Part shown: positions 17,547 to 26,325 of the stretch, one piece after another
How the letters are laid out: each line of letters opens with the position of its first letter
Numbering within the stretch: position 1 is the first letter of the stretch
From: Acidimicrobiaceae bacterium
Lineage (GTDB): Bacteria; Actinomycetota; Acidimicrobiia; Acidimicrobiales; Bog-793
Direction: 5' to 3'
DNA: 52,095 bases
NCBI GenBank assembly: GCA_003139355.1
Contig: PLIM01000087.1
Coordinates: 6,573 to 58,667 of the forward strand
Notes under the pieces: generated by a model
Databases searched by the model: none
Seen by the model: the letters and a program-made list of their open reading frames with translations, nothing else
Told to the model about the DNA's origin: nothing
Program-made: the position numbers and the translations under genes

Positions 17547-18146
17547 ATGACCGATACGAGCACCAGCACCAGCGCAAGCACCGAACTGACCAGGAACGTC
17601 AACGGTGTCACGCTACCGACGACCGGCACGTTCGTGCTCGACAAGTCGCACACCCAGGTCGGTTTCGTCGCCCGGCACCTCATGGTCTCCAAGGTTCGTG
17701 GCCGCTTCACCGACTACGAGGGCACGATCGTTGTCGCCGACGACCCGGCGGCGTCGTCGGTCGAGGTGATCATCCAGGCGGCGAGCATCAACACCAACGA
17801 CGAGGGCCGTGACAACCATGTCCGGACCAACGACTTTCTCAGCGTCGACCAGTTCCCGACTCTCACCTTCCGCAGCACGAAGGTCGACCTGGGTTCCAAC
17901 GGCGACTGGAAGGTCAACGGCGACATGACCGTTCGGGGCGTGACACGCCCGATCGTCCTCGATGTCGAGTTCGAGGGCGTCATCCAAGACCCCTGGGGCA
18001 ACCAGCGACTCGGTTTCACCGCCTCCGGCGAGATCGACCGCAACGACTTCGGAGTGAGCTTCAATGCCGCCCTCGAGACCGGCGGCTTCGTCGTTTCCCC
18101 GAAGGTCAAGCTGGAGATCGAGGCTGAGGCGGTCCGCCAGGCTTAA
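17547..18146 (+). CDS. YceI-family lipid-binding protein
   Basis: 199 residues forming the YceI lipocalin-like beta barrel, which in characterised members binds polyisoprenoid or amphiphilic ligands. The family opening TFVLDKSHTQVGFVARHLMVSKVRGRF, the central ASINTNDEGRDNHVRTNDFLSVDQFP and the terminal LGFTASGEIDRNDFGVSFN are all present. There is no signal peptide, so it should be cytoplasmic, as in many actinobacterial members. AAGGAG lies upstream of the ATG. It is expressed divergently from the marR-acnA operon behind the twin operators; MarR/YceI pairs are common in actinobacteria and proteobacteria. Confidence 0.93.
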   Translation: MTDTSTSTSASTELTRNVNGVTLPTTGTFVLDKSHTQVGFVARHLMVSKVRGRFTDYEGTIVVADDPAASSVEVIIQAASINTNDEGRDNHVRTNDFLSVDQFPTLTFRSTKVDLGSNGDWKVNGDMTVRGVTRPIVLDVEFEGVIQDPWGNQRLGFTASGEIDRNDFGVSFNAALETGGFVVSPKVKLEIEAEAVRQA

Positions 18147-18171
18147 GACTTCAGCCCGCTTGCGAACAGCT

Positions 18172-18199
18172 CCTGCCGGTCCGGCTCGGGTCCGGCAGG
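18172..18199 (+). terminator. Candidate hairpin after yceI
   Basis: CCTGCCGG and CCGGCAGG form an 8-bp perfect stem with a 12-nt loop, 26 bp past the yceI stop. No T-tract follows. Plausible terminator before the independently promoted GGDEF gene. Confidence 0.4.
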
Positions 18200-18270
18200 C
18201 GGCGGGTCCAGCAGGCCGTGTGTGCCCCTCGGCGCTTGTCTACTGTGTACCTGGTGATCTCTTCGGTAGT

Positions 18271-18276
18271 TAGATT
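18271..18276 (+). promoter_or_regulatory. Putative leaderless -10 box for the GGDEF gene
   Basis: TAGATT ends 6 nt before the GTG at 18283, with no Shine-Dalgarno sequence between them. Confidence 0.45.
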
Positions 18277-18282
18277 TCGACA

Positions 18283-19641
18283 GTGAGCGCGCCAACCGAG
18301 TCAGGGCCGGACGTCCTCGGCATCCACGCGCATCTTCTCGCGTCGATCCCCGGCGTCCTGGTCCTCCTCGACGCTCGTGGCATCGTGCGCTTCGCGTCCG
18401 GTCAGGTCGAGCACCTCGGCGGCCAGCCAGTGGACGTCCTCGTCGGCTCGGAGTTGAGCAACCATCTCGAGCCGAAGGACCGGTCGCTTCTGACCTGGCT
18501 GCTAGCGGCTTCTGCGGCAAAGTCACCCGAGCAGCTGACCGGCCCGGTACGGCTGCCATATCTTCACGCCGACGGAAAGCCGCGGCTCGCCGAGGCCTGG
18601 GCACTCAACCGGTTGGCGGATCCCGCCCTTGCCGGGTTCGTCGTCCTGCTGCTGCTCGAGAGCGCGTACGACCACTTCGATCAGGTCCTCGCCTCGGCCC
18701 AGGCCGGGGCCGCTCTGGAGGACAATCTGTCGGCCCTCGCCGTTGCCCTGGGGCTCCCGCCCGTGCTCGGGGAGTGCTTCTTCGTCGTCGCCTCACCCGA
18801 CGGCCGGATGATCAGCCGCTTTCCGCCGGACCCGTCGGTTCCCGGACCACCCGCCGCCGGACCCTGGGACCAGGCCATGGGGCCTGACTCGAGCATCTTG
18901 TACACCGAGCTTGCGGGCTTGCCCGAGTCCACTCGGGCCGCTGCTGGCGGATTCCGCTCCGTGTCCTGCTTCCCGATCTTGACCCGCGGCGAGATCACAC
19001 CGTCTGCTTGCCTGGTCGTGTGGAGTCGTGAGCTCGGCCCACTTGGGACCACAGAGCGGACCGCGGTGGATCGGGCGCTGATCCTCGCCTCGCTCATGAT
19101 GTCGCAAAACCTCGTGAAGGAACGGTCGCTCGAGGAGGCCTCTCAGGACCTGCTGACCGGTCTCGGTAATCGAAGGAGTTACTTCCAGGCGCTCGACTCA
19201 CGGATCGAAGCCGGCGACCGGCCGGCCGTGTTGTACATCGACATCGACGGTTTCAAGGACGTGAACGACCGACTGGGTCGCCTCGCTGGAGATTCGGCGC
19301 TGCGTGTGATCGCCCGCCGGCTGTCGTCGGTCCTGCGCCCGACCGACGAGCTCGCCCGCATCGGAGGAGACGAGTTCGCAATCCTTTGCGCCAGCGACGT
19401 CACCGAGCCTCAGGTCATCGCCATCGCCGCCCGCGTGGTCGAGCGCCTCGCGGAACCCATCTCAATTGGTGACGCTCCGGCGTTGAAGGTCGGGGCAAGC
19501 ATCGGGATCGTGCTCGACTTCCCACCGGAGACGACCTCGGACACCCTGCTCGCCAGTGCTGACGAGGCGCTGTGCGAGGCCAAAGCGGCCGGGCGGAGCT
19601 GTTGGCGGGTGGCGCCGGTCCCCGAGAGGCAAAGAATCTGA
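18283..19641 (+). CDS. PAS-GGDEF diguanylate cyclase
   Basis: 452 residues. A PAS domain (about 10-125, starting LLASIPGVLVLLDARGIVRFASG) and a poorly conserved GAF-like middle (about 140-270) precede a GGDEF domain (about 285-445). The active-site motif RIGGDEFAILC (GGDEF at 361-365) is intact, so it should make cyclic di-GMP from two GTP. The inhibitory I-site RxxD (RPTD) sits exactly five residues upstream, so product feedback is expected. No transmembrane segment is evident, so sensing is probably cytoplasmic. The GTG start is supported by the TAGATT box. No EAL domain or effector is encoded nearby. Confidence 0.92.
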   Translation: MSAPTESGPDVLGIHAHLLASIPGVLVLLDARGIVRFASGQVEHLGGQPVDVLVGSELSNHLEPKDRSLLTWLLAASAAKSPEQLTGPVRLPYLHADGKPRLAEAWALNRLADPALAGFVVLLLLESAYDHFDQVLASAQAGAALEDNLSALAVALGLPPVLGECFFVVASPDGRMISRFPPDPSVPGPPAAGPWDQAMGPDSSILYTELAGLPESTRAAAGGFRSVSCFPILTRGEITPSACLVVWSRELGPLGTTERTAVDRALILASLMMSQNLVKERSLEEASQDLLTGLGNRRSYFQALDSRIEAGDRPAVLYIDIDGFKDVNDRLGRLAGDSALRVIARRLSSVLRPTDELARIGGDEFAILCASDVTEPQVIAIAARVVERLAEPISIGDAPALKVGASIGIVLDFPPETTSDTLLASADEALCEAKAAGRSCWRVAPVPERQRI

Positions 19642-19791
19642 GGCAGTGGTCCACGTCGCGCTGACTGCCGGTTCGTGATGATCTTCGGAATCGCAGCCAG
19701 GCCGGGTTGATCTCGCAAGAAGCGACCTTCGCGTGGAGTTTCGCACTCTTGCGGTGATCCGTGGCGGTCGCGAGCGCTCAGTGCCGAAGCG

Positions 19792-20154
19792 TCAGCGGGA
19801 GTGCCAACGGTCGTCGGTGTCCACCACCTGTAGCGCCAGGTTCTGGAGTGCCGCGACGAGCTCGCGCAGACGCTTGGCGTTGTCGAACATCGGCCGGTAG
19901 TCCTCGAGCTGTTCAGGACTGAGCACCCGGGTGACGGTTCTCGCCTCGACCTTGCGGGTCCACACGATGTAGGGACCGTGCAGCTGGGCGGGATCAGCTT
20001 TGCATCGGCAGTTCGCCTTGCCACAGCGAGTCGATCTCACCTCGACCGAGCCCGGTAACGCCAAGCCCAGCTCGGAGAGCACTTTCACGATACTGGCCTG
20101 CTTAGCTCGCGTCGCCCGGTCGAGGCTCAGACCTCTCGTCGTCGTCATCAGCAT
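19792..20154 (-). CDS. DUF6788-type protein associated with mobile elements
   Basis: About 120 residues from the ATG at 20154; the ORF extends to 20340 but the family-like part begins after MLMTTTRGLSLD. The core RSTRCGKANCRCKADPAQLHGPYIVWTRKV has a Cys-rich pattern (C-x4-C-x-C) and continues with VLSPEQLEDYRPMFDNAKRLRELV. I recognise this as the short DUF6788 family often found beside transposases in actinobacteria; its function is unknown. It is divergent from a transposase remnant 100 bp away. The gap 19642-19791 downstream shows no gene. Confidence 0.65.
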   Translation of the reverse strand: MLMTTTRGLSLDRATRAKQASIVKVLSELGLALPGSVEVRSTRCGKANCRCKADPAQLHGPYIVWTRKVEARTVTRVLSPEQLEDYRPMFDNAKRLRELVAALQNLALQVVDTDDRWHSR

Positions 20155-20253
20155 CCTGTGGGTGCCGAAAACCTCATCCAGGTCTTCAACCCGGACTTTC
20201 GGTGACGTGAGGTTCCTGGCGAAGATTGAGGTGCGGCACTCTCTTTCCTCTAC

Positions 20254-20628
20254 GTGGCCTTCGTTCGTCTGCTCCAGCTGGTCCGGTTCACCTGGGGCGG
20301 CCAAGAGGAACTGGCCATCGAAGTCGCCATCGTCCGCCACGAGGTCTCCGTGTTGCGCCGCCAGGTCGCTCGTCCCGGCCTGCGGCCATCGGATCGAGCA
20401 GTCCTAGCGGGGTTGAGTCGGCTGTTCTCAACGGCTCGCCGGAGACGGTTATTCGTCCAGCCCGAGACTCTGCACCACTGGACCGAGATCTGGTGCGAAG
20501 GGATGGACGTACCCGGACCGACGGTCGGACGGCCGGCACCGCCGGTGGGCACTGTGCATCTCGTGAGCTGGGCGGATGGGTTTTCGGCACCGACACGCCA
20601 TGAGTCGTCTCCTCGTCGTTGGATGTGA
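20254..20628 (+). pseudogene. Remnant of an integrase-type (DDE) transposase, N-terminal part
   Basis: The first ~80 residues (RLLQLVRFTWGGQEELAIEV, then RHEVSVLRRQVARPGLRPSD and ALAGLSRL-type text, then VQPETLHHW) match the N-terminal region of the transposases with a 'LRHEVAVLRRQVARP' segment that precede a DDE integrase core. From about position 20514 on, the frame becomes unrelated and the catalytic core is missing, so this is a truncated remnant. Terminal inverted repeats are not apparent. Together with the DUF6788 gene it marks an old insertion immediately 3' of the tRNA gene. Nothing else is recognisable between 20629 and 20747. Confidence 0.65.
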
Positions 20629-20747
20629 CCTGCCACCGTGAACTCCCTTCCTCCCTCTGGGAAGGCCGGATTGCCACGACGGATTGCCAAGAAGAGCGAC
20701 AGCAAGAGTTCAGTCCGTCCGAAAGAACCGTTACCAGGAAGTATGTC

Positions 20748-20822
20748 TGGCGCCCTCGGCAGGATTCGAACCTGCGCACCCGGCTCCGGAGGCCGATGCT
20801 CTATCCCCTGAGCTACGAGGGC
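20748..20822 (-). tRNA. tRNA-Arg (anticodon CCG)
   Basis: 75 nt on the minus strand, read as a full cloverleaf: acceptor stem GCCCTCG/CGAGGGC, D arm with GCTC...GAGC, anticodon loop CTCCGGA (anticodon CCG, codon CGG) on the stem TCGGC/GCCGG, T arm GCAGG-TTCGAAT-CCTGC, discriminator G and an encoded CCA. It lies head-to-head with argS, 53 bp apart, so the charging enzyme and its tRNA are neighbours. The mobile-element remnant abuts its 3' side. Confidence 0.95.
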
Positions 20823-20841
20823 TCGCTTGAGCGCAAGTTGC

Positions 20842-20847
20842 ATGCTA
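20842..20847 (-). promoter_or_regulatory. Candidate -10 box of the tRNA-Arg promoter
   Basis: TAGCAT on the minus strand, 19 nt upstream of the mature tRNA 5' end. It lies in the 13-mer CCGCTAGCATGCA that recurs at the proposed rho promoter (26316-26328). No good -35 hexamer is seen. Confidence 0.35.
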
Positions 20848-20875
20848 GCGGGACTTCAGCCATTCTCGGACTCAA

Positions 20876-22486
20876 ATGACCACCGAACGACGCCTGGCCG
20901 ATGGGATCGTCGCGGCTCTTGCGGCCCTTCATATCCCAGTCGAGCCGCAGGAGGTCCAGCTCGTCCGCCCGGCGCGCCCGGAGCATGGTGACTGGTCGAC
21001 CAACGCTGCACTCGTCGTCGCGAAGTCCGTCGGTCGGGCGCCTCGCGACGTTGCCGCGGCTCTCGTGGCCGCGCTCCAGGACGCAGAGATCTACGAGGTA
21101 GTCGCGGTCGAGGCCGCGGGGCCCGGGTTTGTCAATTTCAAGCTTGCGACCTCGTGGTTGCACCACGCGCTCATGGACGTCGTCGCTGCAGGCGAAGAGA
21201 CCTACGCGACTCCGGAGCTCGGAGCCGGGGAGCGGGTCCAGATCGAGTTCGTATCCGCCAACCCGACTGGCCCGCTGCACGTCGGCAACGGCTGGCTCGG
21301 CTCGTACGGCGACGCTCTCGGGCGGGTGATGAGCCGGTGCGGCTGGGAAGTAGAGCGGGAGTTCTACGTGAACGATACTGGCGGCCAGATCCGCCTTCTC
21401 GGCGAGAGCCTTCTCGCCCGACGCCGCGGCGAGGTTGTGCCGGAGGAGGGCTACCAGGGCGAGTACGTCACGCAGTTGGCGCAGCAGTACGAGGGGCCCG
21501 AGGACATCGTCCAAGCCGGCCGGTTTGCCAGCGAGGCAATCCTCGAGAACATACGGGAGACCCTCGAGAGGCTCGACATTTGTTTCGACGAGTGGTACTC
21601 ACAAGCCTCGATCGAAGAGAGCGGCCAGGTTGGCGAGACGATCGAGTTGTTTCGCGAACGGGGGCTCGTGTACGAGGACGACGGGGCGATCTGGCTCCGG
21701 TCCACCGAGGTCGGCGACACCCGCGACCGTGTGCTGATCAGGTCTAACGGCGATGTCACCTACCTCGCAGGCGATCTCGCGTACCACCGCGACAAGTTCC
21801 TTGTCCGCAAGTTCGATCGGGTCATCGACGTCTTCGGCGCGGACCACCACGGCCAGGTCGCCAGCCTGAAGGCCGGCGTCACGGCGCTCGGCATCGACCG
21901 CGACAGGCTGGAGATCCGCCTCGGTCAGCTCGTCAACATCGTCGGCCGCCGGATGTCGAAGCGCTCCGGGAACTTCATCAAGCTCGACTCGGTCATCGAC
22001 GAGATCGGAGCCGACGCGACCCGGCTCCTGTCGCTCCTCAATTCGATCGACCAGGCCACGACGCTCGACCTCGAGCTCATGAAACGACGGTCGATGGAGA
22101 ATCCCGTGTTCTATGTGCAGTATGCACATGCTCGGATCGCCGCGATCGACCGCAAACGCGCCGAGCGCGGAATCGAGCGCGTGCCCATCTCGGAGGCCAA
22201 CCTGGCCCTGCTCATTCACGACCGAGAGCTCGAGTTGATGCGCTGCCTTGTCGACCTGCCCTATGTGGTCGGAGAAGCGGCCAAAGAGCGCGCACCACAC
22301 AAGGTGACCAACTGGGTTCGCCTGCTCGCCGGCGAGTTCCATGGCTTCTATCACGACTGCCGCGTTCTGTCCGACGAGGTCCCGTTCGAGCTCACTCAGG
22401 CTCGGTTGTGGCTGGTCGAAGGAGTCCGGATCGGTCTCGCGATCGCGCTCAGCCTCCTCGGGGTCCGGGCACCGGACGCGATGTGA
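20876..22486 (+). CDS. argS: Arginyl-tRNA synthetase
   Basis: Class I aminoacyl-tRNA synthetase charging tRNA-Arg. 536 residues, slightly short for the family (550-580). The HIGH signature appears as HVGN in SANPTGPLHVGNGWLGS, and the KMSKS counterpart as GRRMSKRSGNFIKL. The N-terminal ArgRS-specific domain and the C-terminal DALR anticodon-binding domain are present (YVQYAHARIAAI marks the start of the latter). It begins the block argS-lysA-hom-thrC-rho known from other actinobacteria; lysA starts within its stop codon. Confidence 0.97.
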   Translation: MTTERRLADGIVAALAALHIPVEPQEVQLVRPARPEHGDWSTNAALVVAKSVGRAPRDVAAALVAALQDAEIYEVVAVEAAGPGFVNFKLATSWLHHALMDVVAAGEETYATPELGAGERVQIEFVSANPTGPLHVGNGWLGSYGDALGRVMSRCGWEVEREFYVNDTGGQIRLLGESLLARRRGEVVPEEGYQGEYVTQLAQQYEGPEDIVQAGRFASEAILENIRETLERLDICFDEWYSQASIEESGQVGETIELFRERGLVYEDDGAIWLRSTEVGDTRDRVLIRSNGDVTYLAGDLAYHRDKFLVRKFDRVIDVFGADHHGQVASLKAGVTALGIDRDRLEIRLGQLVNIVGRRMSKRSGNFIKLDSVIDEIGADATRLLSLLNSIDQATTLDLELMKRRSMENPVFYVQYAHARIAAIDRKRAERGIERVPISEANLALLIHDRELELMRCLVDLPYVVGEAAKERAPHKVTNWVRLLAGEFHGFYHDCRVLSDEVPFELTQARLWLVEGVRIGLAIALSLLGVRAPDAM

Positions 22487-23847
22487 CCAGCCCCCAAGCT
22501 CCATCTGGGGCGCCTAGGCCCAAGTTGCCGCCGCCCGAGTCGTCGTCGCCGCCCGAGGGCCCGATCCATCGGGCCCTGCTTCCCGACACGTCGGCCATTA
22601 CTGCTGACGGTCACCTGAGCGTAGGCGGGGTCGACCTTCTACTGCTCGCGGAGGACGTAGGCACACCGGTGTTCGTCTACGACGAGGACCACATGCGCAA
22701 TCGGTGCCGCGAGGCTGCCCAGGGCTTCGAGGCCGGCGTTGCCTACGCGACGAAGGCTTTCTTGTGCAAAGCGATGGCGACGCTGGCCCTCGAGGAGAAG
22801 ATGGCGCTCGATGTCTCCACCGGTGGGGAACTGGCGGTCGCGCTCGCGGGAGGAGCGACGGGTGAGCGCCTCGTGTGCCACGGCAACAACAAGTCCTCCG
22901 AGGAGCTCGCGGCGGCGCTCAGCGTCGGCGTCGGCCGGATCGTCATCGACTCGTTCGATGAGATCGGCCGGCTGCGCGCTCTGAGCACCGCGGGCGTGGC
23001 ATCCGGCTCGGCGAGTCATCGGCCTCGCCTGTTGGTCCGCGTGACGCCCGGTATTGAGGCGCACACCCACGAGTACGTGAAGACTGGGCAGGAAGACACG
23101 AAATTCGGTTTCTCACTGGCTTCGGGAGCGGCGGCCGAAGCGGTCGACGCGCTCAGGCATCTGGCGGACTTCGAGCTTGTCGGGGTTCACGCGCACATCG
23201 GCAGCCAGATCTTCGAGGTCTCCGCTTTCGCCGAGGAGATCGCCGCTCTCGCCCCGTTCGTGGTCGAGAACCGGTTTACGGAATGCTGCATCGGCGGCGG
23301 CCTCGGCGTTGCATACGTCGAAGGGGAGGTGGCACCTTCCATCACCGAGTGGGCGCGGGCCGTGCACTCGGCAGCGAGGACAGTGGGCCTCCCCTTGACG
23401 GTGCGCGTCACCGCCGAGCCGGGTCGCGCCGTGGTTGCGAGCGCGGCTGTGACGCTGTACCGGGTCGGCACCATCAAGCGGCTCCCAGGCTTGCGCACTT
23501 ACATCGCGGTCGACGGCGGCATGTCCGACAATCCGCGGCCGGTGCTCTACGGCAGTGGTTACGAGGCCTTCCTGCCCCGCGCACCGCTGGCACCTCGGCC
23601 ACTTGCCGCTCGGCTGGTGGGCAAGCATTGCGAGTCCGGTGACGTCATAGTCGATGACGCACGGCTTCCTTGCGACCTCGCTGTCGGTGATGTGCTGGCC
23701 ACCCCGGTCACCGGCGCGTACGGATTCGCCATGTCTTCGAACTACAACCGGGTGCTGCGTCCCCCCGTCGTGTTCGTCTCAGGGGGCCGATCGCGGGTCG
23801 TCGTCCGGCGCGAGACCGTAGCCGACCTGCTCGCCCGCGAAACCTGA
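22483..23847 (+). CDS. lysA: Diaminopimelate decarboxylase
   Basis: PLP-dependent alanine-racemase-fold enzyme making L-lysine from meso-diaminopimelate, the last lysine step. 454 residues from the GTG at 22483, which overlaps the argS TGA. The PLP lysine is in VAYATKAFLCKAM; further signatures are LVGVHAHIGSQIFE, the glycine-rich CCIGGGLGVAY, TAEPGRAVVA and the substrate-binding GKHCESGDVI. The first ~35 residues are a Pro/Ser-rich leader not found in most LysA and may be disordered. Co-transcribed with argS and hom. Confidence 0.96.
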   Translation: MTSPQAPSGAPRPKLPPPESSSPPEGPIHRALLPDTSAITADGHLSVGGVDLLLLAEDVGTPVFVYDEDHMRNRCREAAQGFEAGVAYATKAFLCKAMATLALEEKMALDVSTGGELAVALAGGATGERLVCHGNNKSSEELAAALSVGVGRIVIDSFDEIGRLRALSTAGVASGSASHRPRLLVRVTPGIEAHTHEYVKTGQEDTKFGFSLASGAAAEAVDALRHLADFELVGVHAHIGSQIFEVSAFAEEIAALAPFVVENRFTECCIGGGLGVAYVEGEVAPSITEWARAVHSAARTVGLPLTVRVTAEPGRAVVASAAVTLYRVGTIKRLPGLRTYIAVDGGMSDNPRPVLYGSGYEAFLPRAPLAPRPLAARLVGKHCESGDVIVDDARLPCDLAVGDVLATPVTGAYGFAMSSNYNRVLRPPVVFVSGGRSRVVVRRETVADLLARET

Positions 23848-23861
23848 CTCCGCTCGTCTTG

Positions 23862-23867
23862 TAACTT
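23862..23867 (+). promoter_or_regulatory. Putative leaderless -10 box for hom
   Basis: TAACTT lies 6 nt before the in-frame GTG at 23874. This would allow hom-thrC to be transcribed separately from argS-lysA. Confidence 0.4.
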
Positions 23868-23873
23868 GTGCCG

Positions 23874-25211
23874 GTGGGCGAGCCTCGATCGAGCGAAACA
23901 CCCGGCACCGATGTGGTGCGCGTCGGCCTTCTTGGCTACGGCAACGTCGGCGTTGCCTTCACCCGGCTCATCGACTCGCAAACTGAGGCGATCGCGCTCC
24001 GTACCGGCCTCGAGCTGCGAGTCACGCGCATTGCTGTCAGGGACACCGCGAAACAAAGGCCCGGTTCTGCACTTTCCGACGCCGGCGAGCGACTCTCCAG
24101 CGACGCCGCCTCGCTTGTGAACGACCCGTCGATCGACGTCGTCGTCGAGCTCGTCGGCGGAATCGAGCCGGCGCGCACCTTGGTGCTCACGGCTCTCGCG
24201 GCAGGCAAGCCTGTCGTCACGGCCAACAAGGAGCTCCTCGCGTCCTTTGGGGCCGAGCTTCTTCAAGCAGCCGAGAACGGGGGAGTCGACCTGTTCTACG
24301 AGGCCTCCGTAGCGGGCGCGATCCCGCTCGTCCGGCTCCTCAACGACTCGCTCGCGGGAGAGCGGATCGTCCGCGTGATGGGAATCGTGAACGGCACGAC
24401 GAACTACGTGCTCACCTCCATGAGCGAGGAGGGCTGCGATTACGGCCGGGCACTCGCGGAGGCGCAGGCTCTCGGTTACGCGGAGGCCGACCCTACCGCG
24501 GACGTCGAAGGCTTCGACGCCCGAGCCAAGGCTGCCATCCTCGCCGGCATCGCGTTCGACGCGGACGTTGTCGCGAGCGACGTCTACACCGAGGGGATCA
24601 CGGCCATCGGCGCTTCCGACATAGCTTTTGCCCACAAGCTCGGCTACGAGGTCAAGCTGCTGGCCGTCGCTGAGCGCGTGAGCGACGGTCCCACGCCCGC
24701 CGTCGCTGTACGCGTCCATCCTGCCATGGTCCCCCGGGAGCACCCTCTTGCGAGCGTTCGCGGAGCGTTCAACGCGGTTTTCGTCGAAGGCGATACCGCC
24801 GGCGAGCTCATGGTCTACGGCCGCGGTGCCGGCGGGATGGCGACGGCGAGTGCCGTGCTCGGTGATGTGGTGGAGGCAGCGCACCATCGCCGCGAGGAGA
24901 TGAGGGGCCGGGCCGTCCGCCGCGAGCAAATCGAGATCCGGCCGATCTCCGCGCTTCGAACCCAGTACTACCTCACTATGGATGTGAAGGATCAGCCCGG
25001 CGTGCTGGCGTCGGTGGCCCACGTGTTCGGTGAGCACCATGTCTCGATCCGCTCCATGGAACAGATCGACATCGGTGACGGGGCTCGCCTGGTGTTCATC
25101 ACGCACACCGCCCGTGAAGCCGACGTTCAGGCGACCCTCGCCTCGCTCGCGGAGTTGGATGTCGTCGCTCGCATCGGCGTGGTGCTGAGGGTCATCGGGC
25201 CGGAACGTTGA
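23874..25211 (+). CDS. hom: Homoserine dehydrogenase
   Basis: Reduces aspartate semialdehyde to homoserine, the branch to threonine and methionine. About 445 residues. Order: NAD(P)-binding Rossmann motif [13 protein letters not shown], catalytic domain with [15 protein letters not shown] and [14 protein letters not shown], the [13 protein letters not shown] segment, and a C-terminal ACT domain ([21 protein letters not shown]) that is the usual site of threonine feedback. I prefer the GTG at 23874 to the ORF-track start at 23868 because the TAACTT box directly abuts the latter. thrC follows after 10 bp. Confidence 0.95.
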   Translation: MGEPRSSETPGTDVVRVGLLGYGNVGVAFTRLIDSQTEAIALRTGLELRVTRIAVRDTAKQRPGSALSDAGERLSSDAASLVNDPSIDVVVELVGGIEPARTLVLTALAAGKPVVTANKELLASFGAELLQAAENGGVDLFYEASVAGAIPLVRLLNDSLAGERIVRVMGIVNGTTNYVLTSMSEEGCDYGRALAEAQALGYAEADPTADVEGFDARAKAAILAGIAFDADVVASDVYTEGITAIGASDIAFAHKLGYEVKLLAVAERVSDGPTPAVAVRVHPAMVPREHPLASVRGAFNAVFVEGDTAGELMVYGRGAGGMATASAVLGDVVEAAHHRREEMRGRAVRREQIEIRPISALRTQYYLTMDVKDQPGVLASVAHVFGEHHVSIRSMEQIDIGDGARLVFITHTAREADVQATLASLAELDVVARIGVVLRVIGPER

Positions 25212-25221
25212 TCGGGACCCA

Positions 25222-26262
25222 GTGAGCTCCTGGCGCGGTGTGATCGAGGAGTATCGAGACTTCCTCCCTGTCTCCGAGGCGACACCGGTGGTGACGCTGT
25301 TGGAGGGCGCGACGCCCTTGCTTGCGGCCCCGCGGCTGTCAGAGCGGGTCGGTGCCGATGTTCTCCTCAAGCTCGAGGGAGCCAACCCGACCGGTTCGTT
25401 CAAGGACCGGGGCATGACGGTGGCGATCTCCAAGGCTGCCGAGGAGGGCGTCAAGGCGGTCGTTTGCGCCTCGACCGGCAACACCTCCGCCTCCGCGGCG
25501 GCCTACGCGGCCCGAGCGGGGATGAGTTGCGCGGTGCTCATACCGGAGGGTCATATCGCCCTAGGCAAGCTCGCGCAGGCCCTTGTGCACGGGGCGCGCG
25601 TCCTGCAGGTACGGGGCAACTTCGACGTTGCCCTCGAGATCGTGCGAGAGCTGCCGCGCCGTGCACCGGTAGTGGTCGTGAATTCGGTGAACCCGTTTCG
25701 CATCGAGGGGCAGAAGACCGGCGCCTTTGAGATCGTGGACCGCCTCGGGGATGCTCCCGAGGTCCACTGCATCCCGGTGGGCAACGCCGGGAACATCACG
25801 GCCTATTGGCGTGGATATTGCGAGTACCGCAACGCCGGGCGCTCCACACGGCTGCCGAGAATGTTCGGGTTCCAGGCCGCCGGCGCGGCGCCGATCGTCG
25901 TCGGTCATCCGATTGCCGAGCCCGAGACCGTCGCCACGGCCATCCGGATCGGCAACCCGGCTTCGTGGTACGGAGCGACAGCGGCAGCGTCGGAGTCCGG
26001 CGGAGGGATCTACGCGGTGACCGACGAGGAGATCCTGGAGGCCTACCGGTTCCTCGCCACCGAGGAGTCGGTCTTCTGCGAGGCAGCCTCGGCGGCGTCT
26101 GTCGCGGGCCTGCTGAGAACTCCTGTGCCGAAAGGCACGACCGTCGTGTGCGTGCTGACCGGCCACGGGCTGAAGGACCCGGATCTGGCGATCAGCCAAG
26201 TGTCGGTGCCTCCGGTGGTCGACGCCGACCTCTCCTCGGTGCTCGGCGCACTCGGGCTCTGA
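25222..26262 (+). CDS. thrC: Threonine synthase
   Basis: 346-residue fold-type II PLP enzyme converting O-phosphohomoserine to threonine and phosphate. The PLP lysine is in [17 protein letters not shown], and the cofactor phosphate loop is [31 protein letters not shown] is also present. It has no zinc ribbon, unlike the paralogue at 9.1 kb. Its place after hom makes this the housekeeping threonine synthase. Homoserine kinase (thrB), which usually follows in actinobacteria, is missing: the next gene is rho, 450 bp on. Confidence 0.95.
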   Translation: MSSWRGVIEEYRDFLPVSEATPVVTLLEGATPLLAAPRLSERVGADVLLKLEGANPTGSFKDRGMTVAISKAAEEGVKAVVCASTGNTSASAAAYAARAGMSCAVLIPEGHIALGKLAQALVHGARVLQVRGNFDVALEIVRELPRRAPVVVVNSVNPFRIEGQKTGAFEIVDRLGDAPEVHCIPVGNAGNITAYWRGYCEYRNAGRSTRLPRMFGFQAAGAAPIVVGHPIAEPETVATAIRIGNPASWYGATAAASESGGGIYAVTDEEILEAYRFLATEESVFCEAASAASVAGLLRTPVPKGTTVVCVLTGHGLKDPDLAISQVSVPPVVDADLSSVLGALGL

Positions 26263-26296
26263 CTGCGCCACGCGGTCGGTTCCACGGGAACGGTGC

Positions 26297-26325
26297 TTGC
26301 TGGGAGCTCAATACTCCGCTAGCAT
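26297..26325 (+). promoter_or_regulatory. Candidate rho promoter and long leader
   Basis: TTGCTG (26297-26302) and TAGCAT (26320-26325) are separated by exactly 17 bp, a good sigma70-type match. Transcription from about 26332 would give a leader of roughly 380 nt before rho. The 26263-26712 gap has no gene that I can support. Long leaders are known for rho genes under autoregulation, so this stretch may hold a Rho-responsive attenuator; that is inference. Confidence 0.45.

Noticed and set aside
20250-20843. 197-residue minus-strand ORF reading through the tRNA gene
   Set aside because: Its first residues (ALVAQGIEHRPPEPGAQVRI) are the tRNA-Arg sequence translated, a known artefact.
23742-25484. 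580-residue minus-strand ORF opposite hom
   Set aside because: Shadow of hom and its flanks; Arg/Asp/Gly-rich text with no family motifs, while the plus strand encodes a clear homoserine dehydrogenase.
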